Part shown: positions 1-13,000 of the stretch, piece by piece
Layout of the letters: every line of letters begins with the position of its first letter
Position numbering within the stretch: position 1 is the first letter of the stretch
From: Hyphodiscus hymeniophilus
Lineage: Eukaryota > Ascomycota > Leotiomycetes > Helotiales > Hyphodiscaceae
Assembly (NCBI GenBank): GCA_016508695.1
Contig: VNKQ01000015.1
Coordinates: 558,001 to 622,000, forward strand
Reading direction: 5' to 3'
Length of the DNA: 64,000 nucleotides
Made by a program: the position numbers and the translations under genes
The notes under the pieces: generated by a model
Told to the model about the DNA's origin: nothing
What the model saw: only the letters and a program-made list of their open reading frames with translations
Database searches by the model: none

Positions 1-2862
1 GTGTGAGTGCACGCTTCTTCACCACTTCTCCGCTTTCGAAGAAATCACCATCCATGTCTCGCTCAAAGGCTCGAGCTTCGACCTCAGCCACACATTCGAC
101 ATCTGATGGGACGGTGAACTTGATGTGGACGAGCTCGAGATCCTCAATCCGGACCAAGCTGGTGTCATAATCCGCCATCTCTATTCCATTCTTGAAGTAA
201 GGTGGACACGCACAAGGCAACGACAACAAAACTTCTTGAGCCACTGGAGGGCAAAGGTGCTGCTGGTGGTGAGTTTCCGCCACGTGCGTCCAGCAAATCT
301 CGCTCGGACGAGCCAGAAACCACCAGCTTTCCGCGACTTGACCAGCACTCGAATAGAGTACTCGACGAGGATTTGAAGGAGCTGCAAGAGAACAGTCCAT
401 GAATCGCCATTCTCCATCCACAATCACCGCATTCCACCAGTGGTTCGGTCGAGGCATAATTCCAATCTCTGGGACTTCTCCTGGTGTCTTCAAATATCCC
501 CTGATTATCTCCGCGTGAATTCCAACAGCTGCACACATCTCCAAGACTAGTACAGCCACCTCTTCAGCACAGCCCCGCTTAGTTTGCAGAACGCGTCGCG
601 AGTCAACATCGGTATCGCACTCCTCCTCCCATGTGATCTTCTCGCTGACCCAGGTAAAAATCGCTCGTAACCGCTGAACGTCGCTGCGATATGGCCTACA
701 GACAAACCCGGTGGCTAGACTGACTGGATTGGTCATAGGTGGCAGGCTGTTGATGAACCTGGCGTTTTTGTCCACTAGACTAAGATTGACTGCTTGAAAG
801 TTGGTGGTCTCGGCCACTGGATCCCCATCTGCGCCTTCATCTCCATCATTCTCGTATAGTTCGTCCACAGGACTGATCGCCGGGTAATCCATCATTTGGC
901 ATCGCTCTTTCCTCTCAATCCTCTCAATGCGACTGAGTGAATTGGATCGATTGACATCTCGCCGAACTTGGACCCAATCAATACCAATGTTCGCTCCTCC
1001 AAGACCCATCTCGCTTCCTGCAGAGCGACCGCTATTGCTTCCATACCCACTTGCAATAGATGAAACTCCATTGAGCACCATGCTATTCGTGGGTAATGGT
1101 GGTCTTGACCCCTCGCTAGCTGCAATGCTGCTTCTCGCGCTCGCTGCTCCTGTCTTTGCGGACTCGATAATTTTTCTGAAAATTCCACTTTTCTTAGGCT
1201 TAGGGGAGCTACAAGCCCTCCAAGCATGGAGTCCGTTGTTGATTCATTCCATCCAGCTTGAGATTGAGCTCTCGATGGGCCAGACGCATGGCTACTGTGA
1301 TACGATATTCCAGTAAGAGGGGTTTCAGGCCTACTGAAGTCTGTTTGGCTGCGATTGACCCCCATAAAGTTATCCTTTCGCGAGCCAAAGGCACTATGAG
1401 CTCGACCTTGCAGTACATCCTTTTTCCTAGCAAGACTTCCGGCGCTGGTTGCAGAAACTCCGCCAGCTGAAGAACCACTCATAATGCTCCGATCAGTCAT
1501 CGAAGTGCCTGTACTAGTATCGGTCGTTCGTGTAGCTGATGACGATGACGTGGAATTTGTTTTCGTGGTGAAAGTCCGGTTGAGCATTGATCGCCCAACT
1601 TCATATGCAGATTTTCGGTGACGGAGCTTTTGCTCAACTTGTCTGTTTCCAGCCAGTGAAGACTTTGGCCGCTCGAAAGGATTCATTTTTGGTGGCACTG
1701 CGGGCCCTATATCACCGTCCAGTCGAGTGCTATTGGTGTGCATCTTACTCAATCGATTTTCCATCCTTTGAACGTAGTTGCTCAACTGAGGGGGCTGATT
1801 GCCATGGTGCTCATATTGTGATTGACTTATGTATGGCTGATCTCCAGTTTCATTATCGTCATAGAAGTCTCGACCTATTCCAACGGCTGTATTAGGTCTC
1901 GGAGGTCCCTTCCGCTTTGCCTTTGCATACGTTTGATCGAAAGCCTCTGGTGACCATGGATCCAATGGTGGATCAGGCAATTCAGTGTCGCGACCGACTC
2001 CCATACCTGCTAGTGACGACATCACATCGTCCATTGCACTGCGGAGAGGAGAGGGCGTTAAACCAGTCCCGCCGGGTGAGGGTGGACAAGGCGATACTGC
2101 GCGAGGAGTGTGATATTCATTTTGCCGATGGTAAGAGTTCGTTGACCCATCGGGTGTGTATGCGGTTCGATGTGGCGGTGGTGGAGGTGGTGGAGACGAT
2201 CCAATGTCAAACTGTGGACCAGGAGATGATGAGCTCGAATGGGGTTCATATTGGAAGGATGGAGCTGGCGAGGGAGCTCTTGAGCCGTAACGCAATGGAG
2301 GTTCTGGAGAAGGCACTCTAGATCCGTAATGCATTGGCGGAACAGGGGATGGTGCTCTGGACCCATAATGAATTGGTGGAGCAGGAGAGGGTGCCCTTGA
2401 TCCGTAGCCATGTATATTCGGCGAAGGTATTTGTTGTATATTATCATGCACGGTTCGAGGCTGTGGAGAAGGCGTTCGAGATATTGAGAGACTCTCTTGC
2501 TTTTGAGGCTCTGCGCGCTTGGTTGCTGCTGCGTCTGGGGCGGAATATGCTTGAAATGGTTTTCGGAAGGTTTTCGATTTTGGTTTCTGTGGAGGAGGAG
2601 CTGGGCTCGGGGAGCGACTTGATATCCTGCTGACTGGTCGAAAGCTCTGATTGAGTACTTCTACGAAGTTGGAGGGGAAATGTCCCATTTCGCGGGCATT
2701 TCTCCCAAGTTTCCCAACCCACCAACTCCCATCGCCGGCATTGACAGCTTGTATAAGATCTCCCTCTACAAATCCAAGGTCATTCTTGCTTTCAGCGGTA
2801 AAGGAGAATTTTGCGCGACACCAAACGGGAAAGACTGGAAGCGGGGGTGCGGTGTGAGCCAT
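1..2862 (-). CDS. cyk3: Cytokinesis protein Cyk3 (SH3 plus transglutaminase-like), 3' end outside the window
   Basis: Cyk3 acts at the division site, promoting septum formation and actomyosin ring function. The start ATG is at 2862. Residues about 10-70 form an SH3 domain (ALYDF-type core, then GDGSWWVGKL and FPSNFVEVL). A long low-complexity Ser/Pro linker follows, with four tandem YGSRxPSPxPP-like repeats near residues 160-205. Below about position 1200 the coding frame changes and reads a conserved block containing GIDWVQVRRD, then a transglutaminase-like fold with NHWWNAV and DGEWRFMDC, and near the left edge ACPPYFKNG and NTSLVRIEDLE-type sequence (TSLVRIEDLELVH). The gene is still open at base 1. 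Between the two parts the frame is shifted by one base at the G run 1203-1206, with no plausible intron there. It is divergent from the kinase at 3315 and shares its upstream region. Identity is confident from domain order; the frameshift may be real or a consensus error. Confidence 0.9.
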
Positions 2863-3314
2863 GATTGAAACGACTGTGAGGGTGGGATTTTGGTGGTCTC
2901 GAGTTTTCCCCGCGCGTTGACGCGTCTTAAGGTCGTTTGTAGCAAATCATCGGTGTTTTGCGATGCTTCCTAGAATGTAGGCTTTGAAGAACGAGAAACG
3001 TTTGCAATGCCGTTTTGCCAGCGTGCAGGGCAGATTTGATGTTCGGATTGTTGTTATCACCGCGTTGCCGCCAAGGTTTTATGGTTGTCATGAGCAGGGG
3101 GGCCTTGTGTTTTTCTTGATGTGTTGTCGCCCAATCAGCGGCCCAATAATCTCCCATCAAGCTACACTTCGTTCGTGGCCCTTTTCCCAACCTTGTATCC
3201 CAATTGCTACTCTAGAGCTGCGCTCAATTCTTGATCATTAGCTTCCAACACTTATCTGCTGCCTCTTTCATCAATTCGCCGTTCAATTCGCCGTTCAATC
3301 CGACGTCAGTCAAC
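2863..3314. promoter_or_regulatory. Shared divergent intergenic region between cyk3 and the GCK-III kinase
   Basis: These 452 bases separate two divergent starts (cyk3 ATG at 2862, kinase ATG at 3315), so both promoters and 5' leaders must lie here. A pyrimidine-rich stretch with a repeated TTCGCCGTTCAA unit lies at about 3277-3299, just before the kinase start. I recognise no specific operator. Confidence 0.5.
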
Positions 3315-5285
3315 ATGGCCCAAGAATCGGGAGCGGGAGCGTCTGATTACTCCCTGCTGGAGGAGTTGGGAAGCGGATCTTTCGGCACCGTCTTCAAGGC
3401 AATACAAAGATCTAACTCAGAAGTGGTTGCTATCAAGATGGTATGCCCCCTTTTCGATTGCCCTGACTTCAGCTAACACTACTCAGATCGATCTCGAGTC
3501 GAGCGAGGACGACATCCAGGAGATCCAGCAGGAGATATCGGTCTTGAGTACATGTGCGAGTCCTTTCGTCACTCAGTACAAAGCAAGTTTCCTGCGCGGA
3601 CATAAACTTTGGATTGTGATGGAGTTCTTGGGTGGAGGCTCATGCTTGGATTTGGTAGGGAATGCTTCTGCTTTCAATCAGCACAACTAACATCACCAGC
3701 TGAAACCTGGCACCTTCAATGAAGCCCATATTGCTATTATCTGTCGCGAACTCCTTCTTGGACTCGAGTACCTGCATCAGGAAGGTAAAATACACAGGGA
3801 CATCAAGGCGGCGAATGTGTTACTATCAACCACGGGAAAGGTCAAGCTGGCAGACTTTGGAGTGGCAGCCCAGCTCACGAATATCAAATCGCAAAGGAAC
3901 ACTTTCGTCGGCACACCCTTTTGGATGGCTCCTGAGGTTATACAACAAGCCGGATATGATTTTAAGGCGGACATCTGGTCGCTGGGAATCACCGCTATGG
4001 AGCTCATTCATGGAGAACCCCCGAATGCTGCGACACATCCTATGAAAGTTCTCTTCCTCATTCCCAAAGCCCCTGCGCCGAGGTTGGAGGGTTCCAACTA
4101 TAGCAAAGAATTCAAGGATTTTGTTGCGCAATGCTTGGTCAAGGACTGCGATCGGAGACCTTCTGCAAAGGAACTCTTGAAACACAAATTCATTCGATAC
4201 GCTGGTAAGGTAGAAGCTCTACAAGAGTTAATCGAAAGGAAGCAGGAGTATGATGGGGCCAGGAGCCGACCGTCACATCCAAAGTTCTACCAAGAAACAC
4301 TGTATGTGTCAATCTCATCTAGAAGTCGAACTCATCTAATGATTCCAGTAATACAATGTCCCCAAAAGTGGACTCCGATGAGTGGGTATTCGACACAGTG
4401 AAAGCATCCACAATCGCCCCGAAAAAGAGCACTACCAAGAGACGGAAGCTTTCTGTCATCCATGCAAATGGCCAAGGACTTCAAGCCGGCCCTGAGGACG
4501 CTCTTAAACGATTGGACCTTAAAGACTCCCCACTCGAATACTCATCACCCCCACCTATTACAGTCAAAAAGGGAACCATTCGCAAACAGCCCTCAATAGT
4601 CCAGCTAGGATCACCGATTAAGCACCGTCAATCTAGTACACAGAAGCGCCCCCTTCAGCCTGATATGAACTTTGGAAACACTGGATCAACAGTTCGACTT
4701 TTCCGCAGAGTATCGGATAACTCGACTCTAGCCCAGGTATCCGACTCAGCTCCCGGCTCAATCCGTGATGAAAACAGACCACAATCGACGGACACCACGA
4801 CAAAAGAAGGGGTACTTGGAAGACGTGTTTTCAACAAAGTTATCGATCCCGCATTCCAAGAGTTGCACGCCCAAACCGGGAACCAGGCCAAACGAGAAGC
4901 TCTCTCACGTCTCGCAGATGCCTGGAGCGCTCTCGATGCCGTGGACCCTGAAGGAGAGTATCAAATGCTCAAAATTATGATCGAGCGAGTACAGTCTGAT
5001 TCTAAGCTTTCAGCACTTCTCCCACAATCCAAAGGCACAGTCAAGGATGGAACACCCCAAGCAACACCGCAAAAACCCAGTGGAAAGTTGGTTCTAGCAC
5101 AAAACAATCCTCATCTCGCAAGCCACCGTCGTCGACAATCAAGTATGCAGCCAGAAGGCTTGCGAGAAAAGCTAGTCAATTTACCAGGGCAATCCGTACC
5201 CGGCTTGGAACATACAAAGCAACTCGCCGACGTTTTGTACGGACGCTGGACAGATGGACTACGAAACCGATGGCCTGCTGTTTGA
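3315..5285 (+). CDS. Germinal-centre (GCK-III/STE20 family) serine/threonine kinase, SID1/MST1-like
   Basis: A cytosolic protein kinase of the STE20/GCK class; fungal members work in septation (SIN) and polarity pathways. Four exons: 3315-3440, 3487-3654, 3700-4301 and 4349-5285, with introns of 46, 45 and 47 bp, joining in frame to 610 residues. The kinase domain is N-terminal: glycine loop GSGSFG (19-24), VAIK lysine 41, HRDIKAAN (Asp132), DFG (Asp150), GTPFWMAPEV activation segment, and the APE/WSLG region. A basic linker follows, then a conserved tail with DEWVFDTVK and an end domain (SRLADAWSALDAVDPEGEY, then GLEHTKQLADVLYGRW). The ATG at 3315 is chosen because it opens directly into the kinase domain; an upstream in-frame ATG is in the leader. 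I cannot decide between the SID1/SepL and MST-1 branches, so no symbol is given. Its head-to-head neighbour also acts in cytokinesis. Confidence 0.9.
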
Positions 5286-6444
5286 ATCTTACAGTGGAAT
5301 ATATCCGGCGCTTACATTTGGCATAAATGCATATAGAGAGGGCAACCCAAAAGTTTCCTCTTATTTCCACGCATCAAGAAGAAGGAGCTAAGGTTGTATT
5401 GATAGAATTTTTCCTATGATCTTGGAATTCACTGTACAAAAGTCTAGGATTTGATGATTCATGATGTTCTGTTTCGGCCATGCGCCTGGTTTTTGCTTCT
5501 AACTCGGAAGGCGCGGACTTATTGTATAGTAGTGTTCATATCTATCAAGGCATTGAGAAGGTTCCTCATCATCCATTTTTTGCGTTTCCCAACGATCACC
5601 AAGCCGAGTGTTGCATATGTAGTCTCGCCTTCAACCACTGAACCGCTGATGCTCCATTTATACCCTCGAACAAAACCTCAATCTTCACTCCAGACATTGT
5701 CCCTGCCCCAGATCCCGAATTTGAACGGCAATTTTCCTTGAAATGCATCTTAAGTACATGAAAGTTGAAGCTTGGCTCCCAATTCTCATCTCATCTATAG
5801 TCCTGTTGTCGCTCAATCGCCATACCTCACATCGACACCCATCTAGAAGCCTCATCAGCATTTCACTCTCCGAAATCCGAAGTTGGTCAACTACCTTGAT
5901 CATCGAACCGCCTCGCTATATTCACATCAGCATAGAGTTATCGTCAATGTATCAAAAACGAAGAATGCCGAAAAGCTTAAAAATACTGGATAATGGCGCT
6001 TGCAGCAAAGAACCACTTGATGAGCCCCCCCTTTTGATGTTGAGACTATCACCACCAGGTAGAGCATGGCAAATAGTCAAGCAAGGCAATATGTGTCATG
6101 ACTGAGCCGTTGAAGCGGTAACAATAGGAGAGATCTGACCTAAGCACGGGATGCGATGGCATATCCCCAAAGCAGCGCTTCTTTGGGGTGTGATCTGACG
6201 TTCAAAGGGATTGGTGGTGGCTGATGATTATGGAGGGAGTTTTGTGGAATACTTTATAGCCACGGATAATTCAAATTGAGTTATAGTGTGAAGGCTCTTG
6301 AAATTAAAGTGTGACCAAAGCGTTTTACTGTGGGCAATGGCTGCGTCAAAATAGAAAGTACATATCAACCCGCATCTTGATCTTTCGAAAACTCAATGAA
6401 CTTGTACCAATCATCCAACTCTTCGGGTACCTCGAAAACTTACG
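5286..6444. other. Intergenic, no supported gene
   Basis: Between the kinase stop and the 3' end of the split hydrolase gene there are only short overlapping frames (the longest about 120 codons at 5743-6105) without family resemblance or convincing codon structure. I see no RNA gene or repeat. Confidence 0.5.
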
Positions 6445-6823
6445 TTAAGTATCTCCCCCGTACTCCGCATAGACTGCTTTCTCAAATTTTCTGGAAAAGC
6501 CCGACGAGACTTGCTGATCTCCCATGAGCATAATCTGACTCGCATAAAATCCACAGATACCAGTCTCTCCATCGATCCACTGTTTACAATCATTAGCATC
6601 TCCTTCCATCGAAAACCAAGGCTCAAATCCATACCCAAAAACAACTTGTAGCCCCACCCCAATTCACACTGCCTTTCTTCCTGCCTCCCTTTAGCCCCTG
6701 CAATACCACGCGTCCAGCAAGGCAGTAATCAACGCGCATCCCTTCCGGGGCCATGTCCCCAAAAGACTCTTTTATCTCCTTACTATCGCTCCTAAATTTC
6801 TCGAACTCCTCCGTATTAGGAAG
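6445..6823 (-). pseudogene. 3' fragment of the beta-lactamase-like hydrolase gene, cut off by the retrotransposon
   Basis: This is the C-terminal end of the gene whose 5' part is at 15044-16295. Reading minus from the target duplication GGAAG (6819-6823), the frame continues that of the distant fragment without a shift. It contains GGRKKGSVNWGG and, after a canonical 55-bp intron (GTATGG, TGCTAATGA branch site, AACAG), WIDGETGICGFYASQI and KFEKAVYAEYG, ending at TAA 6445-6447. This is the usual tail of fungal serine beta-lactamase/transesterase-like proteins (PF00144). Splice sites and frame are intact, so the only visible lesion is the insertion. It cannot be translated from its own start and is very likely inactive. 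Confidence 0.85.
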
Positions 6824-7088
6824 TATTGCGTAGATAATCGGTCTAATCTTTGAGGAAGGGAGTTTGTGAGAAAAGACTACTTAAGTAAGCGTATATTAAG
6901 TATTATTTAGTCTAAAGAAAAAAGAAAAAGAAGTAAGTCTCTTTTTAAGTATTAAATTACTCTAATAAAACTTAGCGAAATAAGTACTTAAATAAAGCTT
7001 AAGTAATTATAAGATATAACTAAATATTTAATAAGTATAATTAGATATTTTATAACTATAAGATTAGTTAAGCCTTAATTTTATAATA
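6824..7088. repeat. Left LTR (265 bp)
   Basis: It aligns without gaps to 14779-15043. Differences are C/T or G/A. The ends read TATTGCG...ATAATA here and TATTATA...GTAACA on the right, implying original TG...CA termini altered by transitions. The outer half of this copy keeps more G and C than the same positions in the right LTR. Confidence 0.93.
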
Positions 7089-10000
7089 TACCCCCTAATT
7101 ATTATAGAGAAGTCTAGAGACCTTTTATTTTATAATAACTATTGATTTATAATCCCTAATCCCTTATATTCCTTATATAACTATAATTCGATATATTAAA
7201 ATATATACTCGTATTTGAAGTCGATTATAAGATATAGTATATATTTACTTGCGTAGCTTATATATAAGGTTCTTATACTTTATATATATATAAATTCTAA
7301 GTCGTAAATATTAATATTAGTTTTGTTCAATTACTTAAAGTAGTAATTAATCTAATAAGAGATTCTTTACTTAGTAGTAACTCGTATTATAATTAAGTCT
7401 TACTAATGTCTCTTTTATTTCCTAGCCTTACAAATAATACAAATAATATAAACTTTAGATATTATTTAATTTCTATAATTGCCTTAATTAATCTAGTGAC
7501 TTAATACGCTTTTAACTATACTAGTAAGCGCGTAACTAATTAGGCTATAAGTATAAAATCGCGATCTCACGACTTTTTAACCTCTAATAATAATAATAAA
7601 TAATAACGTTAACTTTTACTATTATTATAATAGTTTATACTATTACTATTTTATTAATAGCTCTTTTATCTTCTTATTAATTATTAATATAAGTAATAGT
7701 ATAAGTATTCGATTATCTTTGTCCGAATTCAAAGTTTAATTCCTAAGCTTTATTTAATTAATATTTTATATTTCGATATTTCGATAATTAGTATAATTAA
7801 CCTTTTTAATATATAGGGCTTTAATAAAGACCTTTAAGAAGAGATACTTATTAATTCTTTTACTACTAATCTAACGATCCCTTCCGATTTCTCTTTCCTT
7901 TTATTAATAATCGCAATAATAATAATAATAAAGAAAAAGAAAATAAAGAAAACAAAGAGAAAGAAAATAAAAACAATTTAATTATATCTTTTACTAATTT
8001 GCGTAATCGCTATTACTAGCTTTTGTGCTTATTACTTATACTAATTCCTATTCTTATTACTCGTTTAAATAATAGTCTTACTCGCCGCTTATATAATAAG
8101 ACTTATTACTTTAATCTTTATACTCTAATTCTTAAAATTCTTATTCTAGATACTCTTTTTTATTATTCTCATAGTTTTACTCGTAGTATTAGTACTTAAC
8201 GAGATTAGCTTTACCTTAGTTATTTATTTTCTTTAATAACTAAAAAATCTAATAGTTATTACTTTGAGAATTCCGTTATACTATATAATAATTAGTATTA
8301 CTAATATTATATATACTCTTATATTCCGATCCCTATTAGTATTCTTTTATATACTTAGTTATTTTATAATAAGTATTCTCGTCGAGTAATTAATTAAAGT
8401 TATAATTCTAAGGTATATTTAATACTAAGTTTTAATTAATTAATACTAATCCTTATATAAAAGATAAAGTAATTAAAGATTACTATTTAAATTATACTAA
8501 AGATTAATAATTTTATTAATCTTACTAATTATACTCTAGGAATTAATACTTATTAACGTAAGAATAATAATAATAATTAGGGTCTTACTCTTTAATATAC
8601 TAGCTTTTTTCCTTTTAGTTCTAATAGTTCGAAGACTAATAAGTAAGAAATACTTACTTATACTTTTATTACTTATATAAATACTATGCGTAATCTAAGT
8701 AGTTAAGGTAGCGAATAATTTATTAGTAATCTAAGGAAATACTAAGTAGTCTTTTGCGATATTTTTTATATTTTTTTTTTATATTAAAGTAACTTAGTAA
8801 TAATACCCGAATAAGTATTAATCTATTAAAGTCCCTTGATTATAAAATAAATCACTTATAAAATAAAACATATAATTATTAATTATATTATCTTATTATA
8901 TTATAGCTTTAAAGTATAGAAAACTTTACTTAGTTCTTTTAGTTAATCCTATTAGTATTTATATAAAATTTTATAATAATCTTACTAGTATTCCACTAAA
9001 TATTCTATTAATTTATCTAATCCTAGTAATATCTAGCTAAAATCTTAATAAATTCTATTAATATCTAAAAGATATCTAATTACTAATCTCTAATCCTTAA
9101 TTATTTTAATTAAATACTTAGTCTAATCCTTAGAAATCCATTTAATATTTACTTACTAAACGCTAATTAATTAATACTTTTATATAATTAATACTTTAAA
9201 TCTTATATTTTCCTAAGATCTTTAATCTTTTTATATATATTTTATAAATTTAATAAAGCTCGAAAATACTTAAACTTATACTTGGGGAGATTCTTAGTAA
9301 GCTTATTTATTAGTATTTTGCTAGTTAGTAAGTATATTACTTTAAATATTCTAAATTTATACTCTTAGTAAAGCTATATATTTTAAATATTTATATATTA
9401 TAACTTAGTTGTAATTCTCTTATTCTCCCTTATAATTAGTCTAATTATTTATTAATTATTATAAAAGATTATTTAAGAGTTTTTAAGCGAGAGTTTAATC
9501 TCTTTAAAAAATTATTATAATATTATTATTTCTTTAGTTATATACTCTATTCCTAAGAATTCTACTTAAGTAATAAACGTTAATACTATTAATTATCGAG
9601 TTACTTTCTAAGTAATAAGTCCTCTAAATAAGAATATTATATACTTATAAGATAATTACTAAGTTTTAATATCGTTTATAAATAATACGTTTAATATAAT
9701 TAGTAACTAGTTTTCTAAGCTTCTTTTATACTAAATAATAAAATAATAAGCTCCCTAAAGATATTTAATTACTTAATTAATTATTTTTATATATTATATA
9801 CTAGGGTTTTTTAAGAATTAAGAGAGCTAAGAGGTTACAAAAGTAATATTTACTTTAATTATAATTATAATATAAAAAACTAATCTTACTTTTTCTTAAT
9901 ATACCTTAATAAAACTTAGTATTATTATCTCTAGGTTTTTAATAAGCTTAGTTTTTAAGAATAAAATAAACAAATATTTTTATTTAACTATATTAAACTT

Positions 10001-13000
10001 TCGAGTAATCTTTTTAATATAAGTATTATAAAGTAAAGAAATCGTTTTATTATTTTAATCTCTAATTATATAAATACTTAAGAACTATTAAATATCTCTT
10101 AAGTCCCAAATTATACGACTTCTTTAGCTTTTTAGTAAACTTATATACTTTTTACTTATTTCTTTTATAATATAAGATTAGTATATTATTTATATAAAAG
10201 ACTATAAAAATCTCTTAAGTAGGGTTATAAAAGAAATACGGCTCTTCCTTGTTTTAAATTAACTTAAGAGACTTAATTATTAAGGAAAAGTCTTAATACT
10301 AAAGAGTTAGGGAGTCTCGCAAATTATATAGAGCTTAATTAATCTCTATATAAAATCCTATTTTCTTAAAGCCTAGAGAAAGCTAATATATTACTTATAC
10401 TCTTTTATTATTTTATAAAGTATTAATAAAAATATTAATAATATTATATTACTTAATTTTAAGATTAAAGTAAATTATAATAATTATAATTACCCGAAAC
10501 AAATAAGTAATAAGCATAGTAATATATATAAAAATAATTATATTTTCTTTTTAAAGATCTTTATAAATAATTATCCGAGACTTATAATAAATTATAAAAC
10601 TATTTAAGTTTATTTTATAAGTAAAGACTTATTTTAAAGGAATAGCCTTTAAATTTACTAAGCTTACTTTAATTTGTTTCTAATAGTTTCTTAGCTCTAA
10701 ATTCTTAATTTCTAATCTTATATCTTAAATAAAGTAATTATTATATTTATATATCTTAAGATTACTTTATAATCTTAGTGCCTTTAGAAAATCTTTTTAA
10801 TAGACTTTTTCTAAAGTTAAGAGTATTTTTTTTCTTAAAGTATTATTTACTAAAACAAAAGTAAAAATTATTATATATATTATTTAGACTTGTTTTTTAT
10901 AGCTTAAGTCCTTTTAAAATATTAATAAGAACTTATTATATTATTCTTAGCTTAATCTTAAGATTAAAGTATATATTAAAGTAATATATAGTATACTTAG
11001 TTTGTTTTTATTTAAATTTTCTTTAGAGATAATTTATAGTTTAGACTATTAATTTTTTTATACTTATTATCTTAATTTACTTAATTAGTATATCTTATAA
11101 TTTAAGACTCTTATTCTTAGGGTATTACTTAAAAGGTTATTCTTTATTACTAATAAAGCGTTACTTATAGTTATTTTATAATCGCTAGAGCCTAATTCGC
11201 CTTATATTAGACTAAGTAATTCCCTAGATTAGTATATAACTACTTAAGGGATTAATTATTTACTTATACTCGGGTACTTATTTAATAATAAAACTAGTCC
11301 TCGAGTAATTATATTCTTATTTAACTTATTATTAGTATAATTACTAATTATAAGTATTCTTTTAAATAAATAATTATTATTATTCCTCTTAGTTCTTATT
11401 TATAAGTTTGTTAGTTTAAGTGTTTATTTAAGAGTCAAAAGTCTAATTTCTTTATTTACTCTTAAGTTTTAACTTTTATTATTTTTACTTAAAAGCTTAT
11501 CCCCTAGAATCTCGTATATAAAATCGTTTAGTATAACTATAACTTTTTTTTAAAAGAGAATATCTTATTTATAAGAAAATATTTAATAATTCTATTAATA
11601 ATATCTTAAATTTTATACTCTTTAATTAAAGAAATAATAGCTTTTATACTTACTAAAGACTATTACTCTTATATTTCTTAATTAAGAATATAAAATTTAG
11701 TTTTATTAAAAGTCATATCCCTTATAATAATTACTCTTTTAAGTTAAAGTACTTAAATCCTATATATATTAAATATAATATATTTAATTAAGTATTTAAT
11801 ATATACTTAAGGAAGTACTTTAAATACTCTTTTGTTTTCGGCTTTTTATTATTCTTTCTTTAAAGTATATACTCGAGTATTATAAGTATAAATCTTATTT
11901 TAATTAAGTCTAAGATTAATTATTACTTATTATACGAGTACTTAATTAAATTACTTAAAGTAGTTCCGAAACTATAAATATAAGACTTCGTTTAGTAAGT
12001 ATTACTTATAAGCTTTAAAGGAAAGAATAATATATAAGTAAATTACTACTTTATATATCTCTAGCTAAAGGTTTTCCGAGAAATTAATAATAAGTCTTAT
12101 TCTAATTAATATCTTAATTATATTTCTCTTAGTTTTCTCGATTATATTAGTAAGCTCGTAAGTATAAGCTAGTACTAATTTTATATTAATTCTTTCTTTA
12201 TTAGCCTATTACTCAAAATCTATTATACTAAAAGAAGAGATTACTAAAGTATTTTAATTACTCTTAATTTTATAAATTAATAATCTAAATTAGCGTTTTA
12301 TTTATATACTAAAATAAGAGATTGAGTTTATAACTATAATCCCGTGTTTCTTTATAAGTATAAATCCCTAGTATTTTCTATTAAACTCGTCTTTAATTAA
12401 TAAAATCTAATTAATATTATTATATACTTTAAGGAAATTAAAGAAATCCTAAATAATTTTCTAAAATAGTCTTAGTAATTTAAAGTATAATACTTAGTAA
12501 GAGATTTACTTCTTAGCTAATATAAGAGTATAAGTTTTATAATATATAATTAATATTCCCTTAATAATTATATTTCTAGTTACTTTTACAAGTAACTCGA
12601 GAACCTTTAGTCTAGGATATTTTACTTATTAATACTAAAGCTTAACTAAATTACTCTAGGGTTTTAAGTAATCTCTTAATTATTTAAACGACTTTTTTAG
12701 TTATTGTTTAATCGTTAAGTATATTATTACTAATCTTATATATATTAGAATTATAAGGAAAAAACTTAAGTAAGAAGTAAATAATTTATATTTAAAGAAA
12801 ACTAAGTTAAATTTACGTTTTATACTAAGTATAATAATATTAGAATTAATATTCTTATATTTTAATAAATAATTAAGACTATAAAACTAAACCCTTACCT
12901 TAAGTATTTAAACTTTTAAAATAATATTTATATAAAAACTATTAATTATAATTATATCTAAAAGAATAAGATTAAATATATAAAGTCCTTTTAGCTTATT

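Noticed and set aside
5743..6105. 120-codon plus-strand frame after the kinase
   Set aside because: Low-complexity, no domain and no splice partners; not annotated.
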